From Ruegeria atlantica (GTDB lineage: Bacteria; Pseudomonadota; Alphaproteobacteria; Rhodobacterales; Rhodobacteraceae), in the NCBI RefSeq assembly GCF_013033965.1, contig NZ_WQFE01000005.1, positions 124,001 through 188,000 on the forward strand: a stretch of DNA of 64,000 bases, in the 5' to 3' direction. Below, in pieces: positions 42,518-51,695 of the stretch. The position numbers and the translations under genes were made by a program. Numbering within the stretch: position 1 is the first letter of the stretch; each line of letters begins with the position of its first letter. The notes below the pieces were generated by a model. The model searched no databases and was not told where the DNA came from. It was given only the letters and a program-made list of their open reading frames with translations.

Positions 42518-43564
42518 TTACCCTTTGCGCTGAAACTCCCACGCCCCGTCCGCGCGGCGCGTTCGGGTGACAGAACCAATGTGGTAAAGATGGTTCAGAT
42601 GTGCAACTGCCTCGACCAGCGCAAGCCCATACTCGCCACCAGTGATCTGTCTTTTGAACAAGGGCACGAAACATTCGGCAGCAGTCTTGGGCTGGTCCAA
42701 GCAGTTTTGCAATCGATCCAGAGCGCCGTGATGATTGTCGATCAACTGCCTCATCCGGATGGGCAACCCGGTAAATGGCAGCTTATGCCCGCCCAGCGCC
42801 AGATGATCGGGTCGCGCCAACCCCTCAAGCCGCTCGCAGGCTTCCAGCCATTCGGCAACCGGGTCGGCCAAAGGTTCAGTGACATAGACACCTAAGTTGG
42901 GACTGATCGAACTGAGTATCTGGTCACCGGTAATCACCAGATCGTCGTCGCGGCTCCAGAATGTGGCGTGTTCGGGGGCGTGGCCGTTGCCCATGTGCAC
43001 ATCCCAGTCGCGCCCACCCATGCGTATCACGCTGCCCTGCTTGATCCGAGTGAACCCAAGCGGCATCGGATAAACGGTGTCGCAATAGTTAAACGGGCGC
43101 TCGGCCATCCGTTTGGCCAAAACTTCAGGTGCCATGCCGGCGCTGCGATAATAATCCAGCGTTTCCTGCGGCCAGCTTTCCTGAACATCCAGTTGCAGCA
43201 TACGCGAAAACAGCCAGGAGGTGCGCGAAGCCACCAGCTCGACGCCGTGTTCGGATTGGAACCAACCCGCATTGCCCACATGGTCGGGGTGATGATGCGT
43301 CACCACCACCCGCTTGATGGGCTTGCCACCCAACGGACCGGCCATCAGTTTTTCCCAGATGCGCCGGGTCTTATTCGACGACATGCCCGTGTCGATCACG
43401 GTCCAGCCGTCGCCGTCATCCAGCGCATAGATGTTGACGTGATCCAGCGCCATCGGCAGCGGCAATCGCATCCAAAGCATGCCTTCAGCGACTTCGATCG
43501 CCTCACCCTCGGCCGGAGGTTCGGGCCACGGATACCGGATCGCCAAAGGGCTATCGCCGTCCAT
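42518..43564 (-). CDS. Metallo-beta-lactamase-fold hydrolase
   Basis: A 348-residue MBL-fold protein. The metal motif HHHPDH lies near 90-95, with further ligands in GHAPEHATFW and GDQIL. A C-terminal extension (about 250-348) is helical. Distant members cleave thioesters, lactones or glutathione thioesters; the neighbouring acyl-CoA dehydrogenase suggests a CoA thioester or fatty-acid-linked substrate, which is inference. The ATG at 43564 overlaps the dehydrogenase stop by one base (TGATG). Confidence 0.86.
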   Translation of the reverse strand: MDGDSPLAIRYPWPEPPAEGEAIEVAEGMLWMRLPLPMALDHVNIYALDDGDGWTVIDTGMSSNKTRRIWEKLMAGPLGGKPIKRVVVTHHHPDHVGNAGWFQSEHGVELVASRTSWLFSRMLQLDVQESWPQETLDYYRSAGMAPEVLAKRMAERPFNYCDTVYPMPLGFTRIKQGSVIRMGGRDWDVHMGNGHAPEHATFWSRDDDLVITGDQILSSISPNLGVYVTEPLADPVAEWLEACERLEGLARPDHLALGGHKLPFTGLPIRMRQLIDNHHGALDRLQNCLDQPKTAAECFVPLFKRQITGGEYGLALVEAVAHLNHLYHIGSVTRTRRADGAWEFQRKG

Positions 43565-45267
43565 CAAACTGCCAGTTCATCAGCGCTAAGCGCGTAGATG
43601 TCATCCGCACCATTCTGCGCCTGCACCAACAATCCGGCATACTCAGGCAACAGGGCGTTGATATAATACCGCGCCAGTTTGAAGCGCGGGCCGTCCGGTT
43701 CGGCCAATGCCGCTTTGAGGTGAAAATGCGCGCCCAGCACACGTGCAAAGGCGTGCAGATATGGCACCGCGCCGGCAAAACGGGTGTTCATGTCCGACTG
43801 CGCCACGATCCATTCGGTCGTCTCACGCAGGCTTTCCGTAGCTTCCCAAACGGGGCCAGCCAGTTCAGGCATGGTTGCGCGGGCCTCTTCAGCATGATCT
43901 TCGATCTCATCCAGCAGCCGCGAGGCGGCCTCGCCACCGTCCATCATCTTGCGCGCTACAAGATCCATCGCCTGAATGCCGTTGGTGCCCTCGTAAATCG
44001 CCGTCACACGCACATCCCGATAGTATTGCGCTGCACCGGATTCCTCGATGAACCCCATACCGCCATGGACCTGGACCCCGGCCTCAGACACGCGCATGCC
44101 TGTTTCGGTACCAAAGACCTTCCCGATTGGCGTCAGCAGAGCGGCACGAGCTGCCCAGTCAGCGTCGCCGATTGCGTTGGCCATATCAATGGCCGAAGCG
44201 TTGGCCAGCATGATCGCACGTGCGGCAAACGTGTCGGCCCGCATGCTCATCAGCATCCGCCGCACATCCGCATGATCTATGATCGTGCCCGACGGTGTTT
44301 TGCCCTGCTTGCGCTCCAGCGCGTAGGCCAGTGCATGCTGATAAGCACCCTCGGCCGCTCCCACACCCTGACCACCAACACCCAGACGCGCGTTGTTCAT
44401 CATGGTGAACATCGCGGCCATGCCGCCATGTTCCTTACCCACGAGCCAACCCTTGGCACCGTCAAACTGCATCACGCAGGTTGGCGAGCCGTGCAGGCCC
44501 ATCTTGTGCTCGACCGAAACGACCTTCAAATCATTCGCAACGCCGGGCTTGCCATTTTCGTCCGGCAGGTATTTGGGCACCAGAAACAGAGAAATTCCCT
44601 TGGTTCCCGGGACGCCATCTGGCAACCGCGCAAGAACCAGATGGCAGACATTCTCGGCAAAATCATTGTCACCCCATGAGATAAAGATTTTCTGCCCTGT
44701 CACAGAAAACGTTCCATCCCCGTTGGCTTCTGCTTTTGAGGTGAGCGCCCCCACATCTGACCCGGCCTGCGGCTCGGTCAGGTTCATGGTGCCTGACCAC
44801 TCACCCGCCATCATCTTGGGCAAATAGAGTGCCTTGAGTTCGTCGCTGGCGTGGTGCTCCAGCGCCTCGATCTGGCCCTGCGTCATCAGCGGCGCAAGTT
44901 GCAGCGACAGGCAGGCCGCCGACATCATTTCGTTTACGGCGGTGGTCAGCGTCATCGGCAGACCCATGCCGCCATATTCCGGATCACCGCTCATCCCGAT
45001 CCAGCCGCCTTCGGCAATGGCTTTCCAGCCGCCGGCATATCCGGGCGAGGTGCGCAACACGCCGTTCTCCAACCGCGCCGGTTCAAGATCACCGGGGCGC
45101 TGCAGCGGGGCCATCACCTCTTCGCACATTTTCCCGGCTTCGGTCAGAATTGCACTGACCACATCGTCGCTGGCTTCCGAGAATTTCTCGGTCGTGGCGA
45201 TCTGTTCAAAGCCAACCGCGTGGCGGAACAGGAACTCATAATCAGAAATTGGCGCGCGATATGGCAT
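43564..45267 (-). CDS. Acyl-CoA dehydrogenase with C-terminal extension domain
   Basis: A 567-residue flavoprotein of the long acyl-CoA dehydrogenase group, with N-terminal, middle and C-terminal ACAD domains plus an extra C-terminal domain. The FAD/substrate motif is MNLTEPQAGSDVG. The catalytic base lies in YEGTNGIQAMDL, and the substrate-loop HGSPTCVMQF is present. This architecture is shared with DmdC, the methylmercaptopropionyl-CoA dehydrogenase of DMSP breakdown, and with its paralogues, so the substrate is uncertain. Electrons would go to ETF and the oxidoreductase at 29614. GAGG precedes the ATG. Confidence 0.9.
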   Translation of the reverse strand: MPYRAPISDYEFLFRHAVGFEQIATTEKFSEASDDVVSAILTEAGKMCEEVMAPLQRPGDLEPARLENGVLRTSPGYAGGWKAIAEGGWIGMSGDPEYGGMGLPMTLTTAVNEMMSAACLSLQLAPLMTQGQIEALEHHASDELKALYLPKMMAGEWSGTMNLTEPQAGSDVGALTSKAEANGDGTFSVTGQKIFISWGDNDFAENVCHLVLARLPDGVPGTKGISLFLVPKYLPDENGKPGVANDLKVVSVEHKMGLHGSPTCVMQFDGAKGWLVGKEHGGMAAMFTMMNNARLGVGGQGVGAAEGAYQHALAYALERKQGKTPSGTIIDHADVRRMLMSMRADTFAARAIMLANASAIDMANAIGDADWAARAALLTPIGKVFGTETGMRVSEAGVQVHGGMGFIEESGAAQYYRDVRVTAIYEGTNGIQAMDLVARKMMDGGEAASRLLDEIEDHAEEARATMPELAGPVWEATESLRETTEWIVAQSDMNTRFAGAVPYLHAFARVLGAHFHLKAALAEPDGPRFKLARYYINALLPEYAGLLVQAQNGADDIYALSADELAV

Positions 45268-45404
45268 GTCTTCCCTCGGGGCTGTCTGATTGCGTTTACG
45301 CCAGCGGGCTTGGAATTTCCACCGCCCACCTTTATGCATCTGGGTTCTACCGATTACGTATCGGTCCAATAGCTATACGCAATCAAAACGCGGCGTCACC
45401 ACCA

Positions 45405-46355
45405 ATGATCCCCAACGGCACTCTGACATTATCCGCCGATCCTGCCGGAATCGCGCAGGCGGCAGACCTGCTGCGGCAGGGCCTTCTGGTGGCCTTCCCA
45501 ACCGAGACGGTATACGGCCTGGGCGGGGATGCCCGTAACGGAGAAGCCGTAGCCGGAATCTATGCCGCCAAGGGACGCCCCAGCTTTAATCCGCTGATCG
45601 CCCACGTGGCCTCTGTCGAGGCCGCGCAGCGGTTCGTGATGTGGTCGGATCAGGCCGAGGCCTTAGCAGCCGCGTTCTGGCCCGGACCATTGACCTTGGT
45701 TTTGCCCCTGCGACCGGGTCACGGCATGTCGTCGCTGGTGACCGCCGGGCTTGAAACCCTTGCGGTGCGGGTTCCGGCGCACCCCGCAGCGCGCGTGCTG
45801 CTGTCCGAATTCGACGGGCCGGTCGCTGCCCCGTCTGCAAATCCGTCTGGGCAAATCAGCCCGACAACCGCCGCACACGTGCTGTCCGGACTGAACGGAC
45901 GCATTGCTGCAGTGCTGGATGATGGCCCGTGCGGGGTCGGGCTGGAAAGCACCATCGTGGGCCTTGCTGGCGAACCAACGCTTTTGCGCCCCGGCGGTGT
46001 GGCGCTGGAACAGATCGAGGCTGTTCTGAAGACTCAGTTGCACCACCATCTGCCCGGCGACGTACTAAACGCGCCCGGTCAGCTGCAATCGCACTACGCT
46101 CCGGATGCGCCGGTTCGGTTGAACGCAAGCGCCGCACAAGGCGATGAAGTTCTGCTGGGGTTTGGTCCTGTAGACTGCGACCTGAACCTGTCGGCAAAGG
46201 GTAATCTGACAGAGGCCGCGGCAAATCTGTTCGCCGCGTTGCACAGCCTGAACGACACTGGCAGGCCAATTGCCGTGACATCAATTCCGAGCCACGGGTT
46301 GGGCGCAGCTATCAACGACCGCCTGCGCCGCGCCGCAGCCCCGCGAAACAGCTGA
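45405..46355 (+). CDS. L-threonylcarbamoyladenylate synthase (Sua5 type)
   Basis: Makes threonylcarbamoyl-AMP for the t6A37 modification of ANN-decoding tRNAs. The 316-residue protein has the YrdC core (about 12-190) with the KGRPSFNPLI segment and the SAN motif in APSANPSGQ. The C-terminal Sua5 domain (about 215-316) is joined by a linker with HYAPDAPV. The extra domain marks Sua5 rather than the short TsaC form. It is divergent from the acyl-CoA dehydrogenase and abuts YqgE with no gap. Confidence 0.94.
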   Translation: MIPNGTLTLSADPAGIAQAADLLRQGLLVAFPTETVYGLGGDARNGEAVAGIYAAKGRPSFNPLIAHVASVEAAQRFVMWSDQAEALAAAFWPGPLTLVLPLRPGHGMSSLVTAGLETLAVRVPAHPAARVLLSEFDGPVAAPSANPSGQISPTTAAHVLSGLNGRIAAVLDDGPCGVGLESTIVGLAGEPTLLRPGGVALEQIEAVLKTQLHHHLPGDVLNAPGQLQSHYAPDAPVRLNASAAQGDEVLLGFGPVDCDLNLSAKGNLTEAAANLFAALHSLNDTGRPIAVTSIPSHGLGAAINDRLRRAAAPRNS

Positions 46356-46925
46356 TCAGGCGCGCCCGGATTCTGCTGACAGGATCAAAGGATCAACGCC
46401 CAAAGTCGCCAGCGCACCTTGCCATTTTTCATCATCCGGCACGTCGAAAACCAGTTTCGGCGACGCTTCGGTCGTCAACCAGCCGTTCATCGCTATCTCA
46501 TCCTCAAGCTGACCGGGCCCCCAGCCGGAATAGCCCAGCACCAACGTGGAATTCAGAGGCCCGCGCCCCGAGGCAAGGTCTTCGAGGATATCCAGCGTCG
46601 CCGTCATGCTGAACTCATCCGTGATGTGCATGGAATGCAGGTTGGCCTCGTAGTCTGAGCTGTGCAGGACAAATCCGCGCGACATCTCGACAGGACCGCC
46701 GAAATGAACCAGACGCTCACCCACGACCGGAATCCGGCAGGGGATATTGAGCTGGCCCAACAGGGTTTTCAGCCGCAAGTCCGAAGGTTTGTTGATAATC
46801 AACCCCATTGCGCCATCTTCGCCATGGCTGCACAAGTACACCACCGAATGGTCAAAACGCGGATCGCCCATGCCGGGCATCGCAATCAACAGTTTTCCGG
46901 TAAGATCCATTGGCCGAAATCTCAT
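46356..46925 (-). CDS. YqgE/AlgH family protein (UPF0301)
   Basis: A 189-residue conserved protein. The N-terminal segment LTGKLLIAMPGMGDPRFDHSV and GAMGLIINKP are family signatures, followed by GGPVEMSRGFVLH and YSGWGPGQLEDE. Function is unknown; members are linked to transcriptional or envelope regulation in other bacteria. It is convergent with the Sua5 gene (stops adjacent) and divergent from the DsbD-N protein 130 bases away. Confidence 0.92.
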   Translation of the reverse strand: MRFRPMDLTGKLLIAMPGMGDPRFDHSVVYLCSHGEDGAMGLIINKPSDLRLKTLLGQLNIPCRIPVVGERLVHFGGPVEMSRGFVLHSSDYEANLHSMHITDEFSMTATLDILEDLASGRGPLNSTLVLGYSGWGPGQLEDEIAMNGWLTTEASPKLVFDVPDDEKWQGALATLGVDPLILSAESGRA

Positions 46926-47055
46926 AGCTGGTCTGGTTCAACAATGACCCTTGGTCACCCGGAATGGCAAGGGATCAGCGCACATTTCCGCAGATTTCAT
47001 CCCAGTGACCGGAACGTGACTTGGAATCCCTGCCCTGACCGCGCATTTATATGGA

Positions 47056-47862
47056 ATGAGTATAAAAAAGACATTTCCGGCGTTCGCCCTGGTCCTTGGC
47101 TTGACTTTACCTGCGACAGCGCAGGTACAGGGTCCCGTTGCCGAGTTGGACATTCTGGATGGCGGGCGCACCGCAAAGGGCACGTATCTCAGCGCCGTGC
47201 GCGTGACGCTGCAGGACGGTTGGAAAACCTATTGGCGGGCGCCGGGGGATGCGGGCATCCCACCGCAATTCGACTGGAATCGCTCAGACAACGTGGGAGA
47301 TGTGTCTATTACATGGCCCGCGCCGGATGTCTTTGACCAGAATGGGCTGCAATCGATCGGATATGAGAATCAATTGGTTCTGCCGGTCGAGATCACGCCG
47401 AAGAACCCGGCCAAACCCGTGCGCCTGCAGGGAACAATGGACCTTGGCGTATGCAAGGATGTCTGCATCCCTGAACAGTTGGATTTCGATCACACGCTCG
47501 ACGCAGAGGCCGGGCGCAACCCGGCCATCGCCGCAGCGCTCGCCCAGCGGCCCTTCTCTGAACAAGAGGCCAGCGTGTCCAACGCCAGCTGCCACCTGTC
47601 GCCCACATCAGATGGGATGAAGATCGAGGCCCGAGTTACCATGCCCTCGGCCGGTGGTCGCGAGGTTGCCGTAATCGAGCCGGGCAATCCCACGCTCTGG
47701 GCATCGCAGACCGAGACGTCGCGGACCGGCAATACTCTGATAGCAACCTCTGAGGTGATCAACGCATCCGGGGGACCGTTTGCCTTGGACCGTTCGGAAA
47801 TTCGGATCACCGTATTGGGTTCTAATCACGCGGTCGACATTCGGGGATGCAGCGCAGGCTGA
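47056..47862 (+). CDS. DsbD N-terminal-like periplasmic disulfide protein
   Basis: A 268-residue protein with a signal peptide (about 1-22, FALVLGLTLPATAQ) and an immunoglobulin-like DsbD-alpha domain. The redox cysteine pair lies in LGVCKDVCIPEQL, and two further cysteines occur at C-terminal positions (NASCHLSP and RGCSAG). It lacks the membrane and thioredoxin parts of full DsbD, so it is probably a stand-alone thiol-relay protein in the periplasm. A Nudix gene follows 13 bases later. A weak ribosome binding site precedes the ATG. Confidence 0.85.
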   Translation: MSIKKTFPAFALVLGLTLPATAQVQGPVAELDILDGGRTAKGTYLSAVRVTLQDGWKTYWRAPGDAGIPPQFDWNRSDNVGDVSITWPAPDVFDQNGLQSIGYENQLVLPVEITPKNPAKPVRLQGTMDLGVCKDVCIPEQLDFDHTLDAEAGRNPAIAAALAQRPFSEQEASVSNASCHLSPTSDGMKIEARVTMPSAGGREVAVIEPGNPTLWASQTETSRTGNTLIATSEVINASGGPFALDRSEIRITVLGSNHAVDIRGCSAG

Positions 47863-47875
47863 GCCCGGTGATTTC

Positions 47876-48295
47876 ATGACACAAACCCCGAAAATAGGTG
47901 CCTTGGCGGTTGTCCTGCATCAGGACAAGGTGCTGCTGGTTCAGCGCAGCAAGCAGCCTGATGCTGGCCTTTGGGGATTCCCCGGCGGCCACGTGGAATG
48001 GGGCGAGACCGTTCTGCAGGCCGCCCAAAGGGAGCTGCGTGAGGAAACTTCGGTCATAGCAGAACCACAGCACTATCTAGACAATCTCGATTTACTGCGC
48101 CGCGACGAAAGTGGCGCAGTCCTGACCCACTACCTTCTGGTAGGAGTGGCCTGTCAGTATCAATCTGGCGACCCCGTTGCAGGCGACGACGCGCTCGATG
48201 CTCGTTGGTTTCCGGTGGACCAGATCCGCCGTGGCGAACTTGAGATGAGCAACCGCGTCATAGATCTGCTTGAAACTGCATTGCGCCGGGCTTAG
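47876..48295 (+). CDS. Nudix hydrolase
   Basis: A 139-residue Nudix-fold protein. The Nudix box reads GHVEWGETVLQAAQRELREE followed by TSV, so the usual final Gly of GX5EX7REUXEEXGU is Ser. The REXXEE metal ligands are intact. The N-terminal IGALAVVLHQDKVLLVQRSKQPDAGLWGFPGG resembles ADP-ribose pyrophosphatases or housekeeping Nudix members. The substrate is unknown. The stop overlaps that of the convergent RND pump by four bases. Confidence 0.88.
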   Translation: MTQTPKIGALAVVLHQDKVLLVQRSKQPDAGLWGFPGGHVEWGETVLQAAQRELREETSVIAEPQHYLDNLDLLRRDESGAVLTHYLLVGVACQYQSGDPVAGDDALDARWFPVDQIRRGELEMSNRVIDLLETALRRA

Positions 48296-51200
48296 GTCGC
48301 GGACCCTTTGAGCCGGACGTAAATCAAACCAGAAACGGTCACACTGACACACAATATCAGCGCAGCACCCGCAACGAAGGCACCCAGGCCCATCCGAAGA
48401 ACGGCCATGCCGTCCTCGGCAGCGTAGATCCCGGACAAGGCCCCGATGGGTGCACCGTAAATCGCGGGCCAGACCATCGTGAGCGCAAACCACAAAAGCA
48501 AGGTAAGACCCGTGCAAGCCAGAGCCCCCCGCACAACACGGTCCGGCGCGCGCGCCGCCCGGCGCATAGCTGTCATTGGGCGGGACAGATCGTTCAAAAT
48601 GGCGAGCAGCGCCGGGACCAGCAGCAGAACCAGCAACATCCCGAAACCCAGCCCATAGACCAAAGTGATAACGGTGGGTTTGAGGAATTGCGCCTGTTGC
48701 GATCCTTCATACAGCAACGGGGTTAGCCCCAGAACCGTGGTCATGGTCGTCAGCATCACTGGCCTCAAACGATCCGCCGTACCTTCGACAATCGACGGCA
48801 CCAGCCCGCGCTCTTTTTGATACCCATCGATGGTCGTCACCAAAACAATCGAGTCGTTGATGATGATCCCGGTCATCCCCAACAGGCCAACAACCGTGAA
48901 CATGCTTAGCGGGACGTCCCACAGGTAGTGCCCCCAGATCGCGCCCACCAGACCGAAGGGGATTATCGCCATCACGACCAGCGGCCGTGTCCAGCTGGCG
49001 AACACCCAGGCCAGAACCAGATAGATCCCTGTCAGACACAGGATCAGGCCGGTGCGCGCTTCGGACAAGAACTCGTCTTCCTGCTCGCTCAGACCGGCCA
49101 TCCGCCATTCGACCTGCCGTTCCGAGGCAATTTTTGGCAGGATTTCCTCGCCCATGGCACGGGCAATCTCCGCCGCGCGTGTTGGGTCGTCTTCCGAGAT
49201 GTCACCGTTCACCGAGATCACTCGAAGACCATTTTCGCGCCGAACGGTCGAGAAGCCGGATTTCCGCTCGACCGACACGATATCGGCCAACGGTACATAC
49301 ACACCATCCGGTGTGCGCATCAGCGTGCGTTCCAGGAAATCGGCGGTTAGCTCTCCTTCGGGCAGCTCAACCCTGATCTCGGCACTGCGCGGGCCATCCG
49401 GGAAGGTCGCCGCCTCGATCCCGTTCAACCGGTCGCGCAATACACGTCCCAGCGTTTCGATCCTGAACCCCAGCGACTGACCCTGTGCCGTCAGGTCCAG
49501 AATGTACTCTTCCTTGTCATAGGCAAGATTATCCTCCAGCGCCGAAACCTCAGGGTATTTCGAAAGCTCGGTCTGCAAATCCTCGGACGCGGCCTTGAGC
49601 GTGTTCACATCCGAGCCATAGAATTGAACATCAATGGCATCGCCGCCAGGACCCGAGCGCCAACCCCGGAAGCTGAGCAGCTCGACCTTCGGGTGACGCG
49701 GTACGAAGTCCTGCAGCTCACCAACAAATTCAAAGCTGGAATAGGGGCGCAGATCCGCGTCAATCAGCTCAATGGAAATGCCACCTAACAGGTCCGCGTC
49801 TTTGCCATCTGCTGCCGCCAATCCCCAACCTGCAGAGCCGCCCACCTCGGTCAGCACATAGTCGATCGGGTTGCGACCGTGGCGCTCCTCATAGATCTGG
49901 CCCAGCTCTTCGGTCGCACGCTGCAGCTCATGCATCATGGCCACAGTCTCGGCGCGGGTGGCGCCTTCGACCATTATGAAGTTGCCCGTGACCGAGCCAC
50001 GCTCGGGTGCGTTAAAGAACCGCCAGTTCACGTCGCCGCGAATGAACAGGGCGATCTGGCTGGCCAGGATCACAACCATCAATGCGACCACCACATAGCG
50101 CGCCCAGACGACCCAGGCGATCAACGGGCGGAACAGGCGATCGCGCACCCACCGGAACCCGCGATTGACCACACGGTTGGGCAGGTCATACCAGTGTTCT
50201 TTGGTGGAATGCGCGATGGCATGCGCCATGTGGTTCGGCAAAATCAGGAAGCATTCGATCAGCGAGGCAATCAACACGGCGATAACCGTAAAGGGGATGT
50301 CGCGGATCAACTCTCCGAACCGGCCGCCAACCAAGGTCAGGCCGAAAAAGGCGATCACGGTTGTCAGGGTCGCCGCAAAAACCGGCATCGCCATACGCCG
50401 TGCCGCCCGTTCGGCAGCCACCATCGGTGCCTCACCCAGCCGGCGCGCGCGAAAATCAGCATGCTCGCCCACGACAATGGCGTCATCCACAACAATGCCG
50501 AGCGTGATGATCAGCCCGAACAGGGACACCATGTTGATCGACAGCCCGCCGATATACATGAAAGCAATCGCCGCAGACATGGCCACCGGAATACCAGCGG
50601 CAACCCAAAAGGCGATGCGGGCATTCAAGAACAGGAACAGCAGACAGACCACAAGGCCCAAGCCAACAAGGCCATTATCGACCAGAATATCCAGACGGTC
50701 GGTGATCGCCTGAGCGCGGGTTCTGATCAGCTCGATCGTCACACCTTCGGGAACGCTGGCCTGCATGTCCTTAACGACATCTTCGACCGTGTGCTGAATT
50801 TCGATCGCGTCACCTAGATTCGAGCGATCTACGCGCACGGACATCGCCGGATTTTCGCCCACGAAGTAGCTGCGATTGCGATTGACCCCCTCCACACGGA
50901 TCTGCGCCACATCGCCCACCAGCAACTTTGACCCGTCAGCAAAATTGCGCAGGGCGATGCCTTCGATTTCCTCTGGGGTGCGCTTTTCCGTACCTGTGCG
51001 GATACGGGCATTCGCGCCGGTTACATCTCCGGCAGGGTTTGCGTTGACCTCAGCCGCGATGGCCGATGCGACCTCGGACAATGTGATGTCGTTGGCAATC
51101 AGTTGGGCAGTCGGTATCTCGACCACGATACGCGGCGCGGCAAGTCCCCGGATCGTGGTGCGCGTTACCCCGACCGCAAACAGACGGTTGATCAACTCGT

Positions 51201-51690
51201 CCGTGAACTTGGCCAGATGATCAGGATCGACAGGTCCGGTCACAACTACATCTGTAACCCGGTCCCGCCAGGCGCCCCGACGGATCGTCGGTTCTTCGGC
51301 ATCGTCGGGCAGGCTGGTAACACCGTCGACGGCAGTCCGGACCTCTTCGACCGCGCGGGACATGTCCCAGTTCGGCTCGAACTCAAGCCGAATGCTGGCG
51401 CGCCCCTCGCGCGAGGTGGACTCGGTGCTGGCGACACCCTCGACCGCCAGCAAGGCGGGCTCAAGCACCTGAACGATACCGTTGTCCACGTCTTCGGGAC
51501 CGGCCCCATCCCAGTCCACACTCACGTCGACGCGTTCCAGGATCACATCCGGAAAGAACTGTGCCCGCATGTTCGGGATTGCCGCCGCGCCCAGGACCAG
51601 CATCACCAGCAGAAGCAGGTTTGCCACCGTTTTGTGACGTGTGAAGTAACTGAGGATACCGCCTGCCGCGCTGGGGATCTCGCGCATCAT
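48292..51690 (-). CDS. RND family efflux transporter permease
   Basis: A 1132-residue inner-membrane pump of the AcrB/hydrophobe-amphiphile exporter type. It has twelve helices in two halves, each followed by a large periplasmic porter loop. The helix-4 proton-relay aspartates appear in LGIVVDDAIVVGEHAD. The motif GMTGIIINDSIVLVTTIDG marks the second half. Length is slightly above average because of an extra C-terminal region (about 1060-1132) with two more hydrophobic stretches. The pump drives drug or metabolite export with the adaptor encoded 5 bases upstream. No outer-membrane TolC partner is nearby. Confidence 0.93.
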   Translation of the reverse strand: MMREIPSAAGGILSYFTRHKTVANLLLLVMLVLGAAAIPNMRAQFFPDVILERVDVSVDWDGAGPEDVDNGIVQVLEPALLAVEGVASTESTSREGRASIRLEFEPNWDMSRAVEEVRTAVDGVTSLPDDAEEPTIRRGAWRDRVTDVVVTGPVDPDHLAKFTDELINRLFAVGVTRTTIRGLAAPRIVVEIPTAQLIANDITLSEVASAIAAEVNANPAGDVTGANARIRTGTEKRTPEEIEGIALRNFADGSKLLVGDVAQIRVEGVNRNRSYFVGENPAMSVRVDRSNLGDAIEIQHTVEDVVKDMQASVPEGVTIELIRTRAQAITDRLDILVDNGLVGLGLVVCLLFLFLNARIAFWVAAGIPVAMSAAIAFMYIGGLSINMVSLFGLIITLGIVVDDAIVVGEHADFRARRLGEAPMVAAERAARRMAMPVFAATLTTVIAFFGLTLVGGRFGELIRDIPFTVIAVLIASLIECFLILPNHMAHAIAHSTKEHWYDLPNRVVNRGFRWVRDRLFRPLIAWVVWARYVVVALMVVILASQIALFIRGDVNWRFFNAPERGSVTGNFIMVEGATRAETVAMMHELQRATEELGQIYEERHGRNPIDYVLTEVGGSAGWGLAAADGKDADLLGGISIELIDADLRPYSSFEFVGELQDFVPRHPKVELLSFRGWRSGPGGDAIDVQFYGSDVNTLKAASEDLQTELSKYPEVSALEDNLAYDKEEYILDLTAQGQSLGFRIETLGRVLRDRLNGIEAATFPDGPRSAEIRVELPEGELTADFLERTLMRTPDGVYVPLADIVSVERKSGFSTVRRENGLRVISVNGDISEDDPTRAAEIARAMGEEILPKIASERQVEWRMAGLSEQEDEFLSEARTGLILCLTGIYLVLAWVFASWTRPLVVMAIIPFGLVGAIWGHYLWDVPLSMFTVVGLLGMTGIIINDSIVLVTTIDGYQKERGLVPSIVEGTADRLRPVMLTTMTTVLGLTPLLYEGSQQAQFLKPTVITLVYGLGFGMLLVLLLVPALLAILNDLSRPMTAMRRAARAPDRVVRGALACTGLTLLLWFALTMVWPAIYGAPIGALSGIYAAEDGMAVLRMGLGAFVAGAALILCVSVTVSGLIYVRLKGSAT

Positions 51691-51695
51691 GGCGC

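Noticed and set aside
49879-50817. 312-residue plus-strand frame inside the RND pump gene
   Set aside because: It is antisense to conserved transmembrane segments and His/Gln-rich; not a gene.
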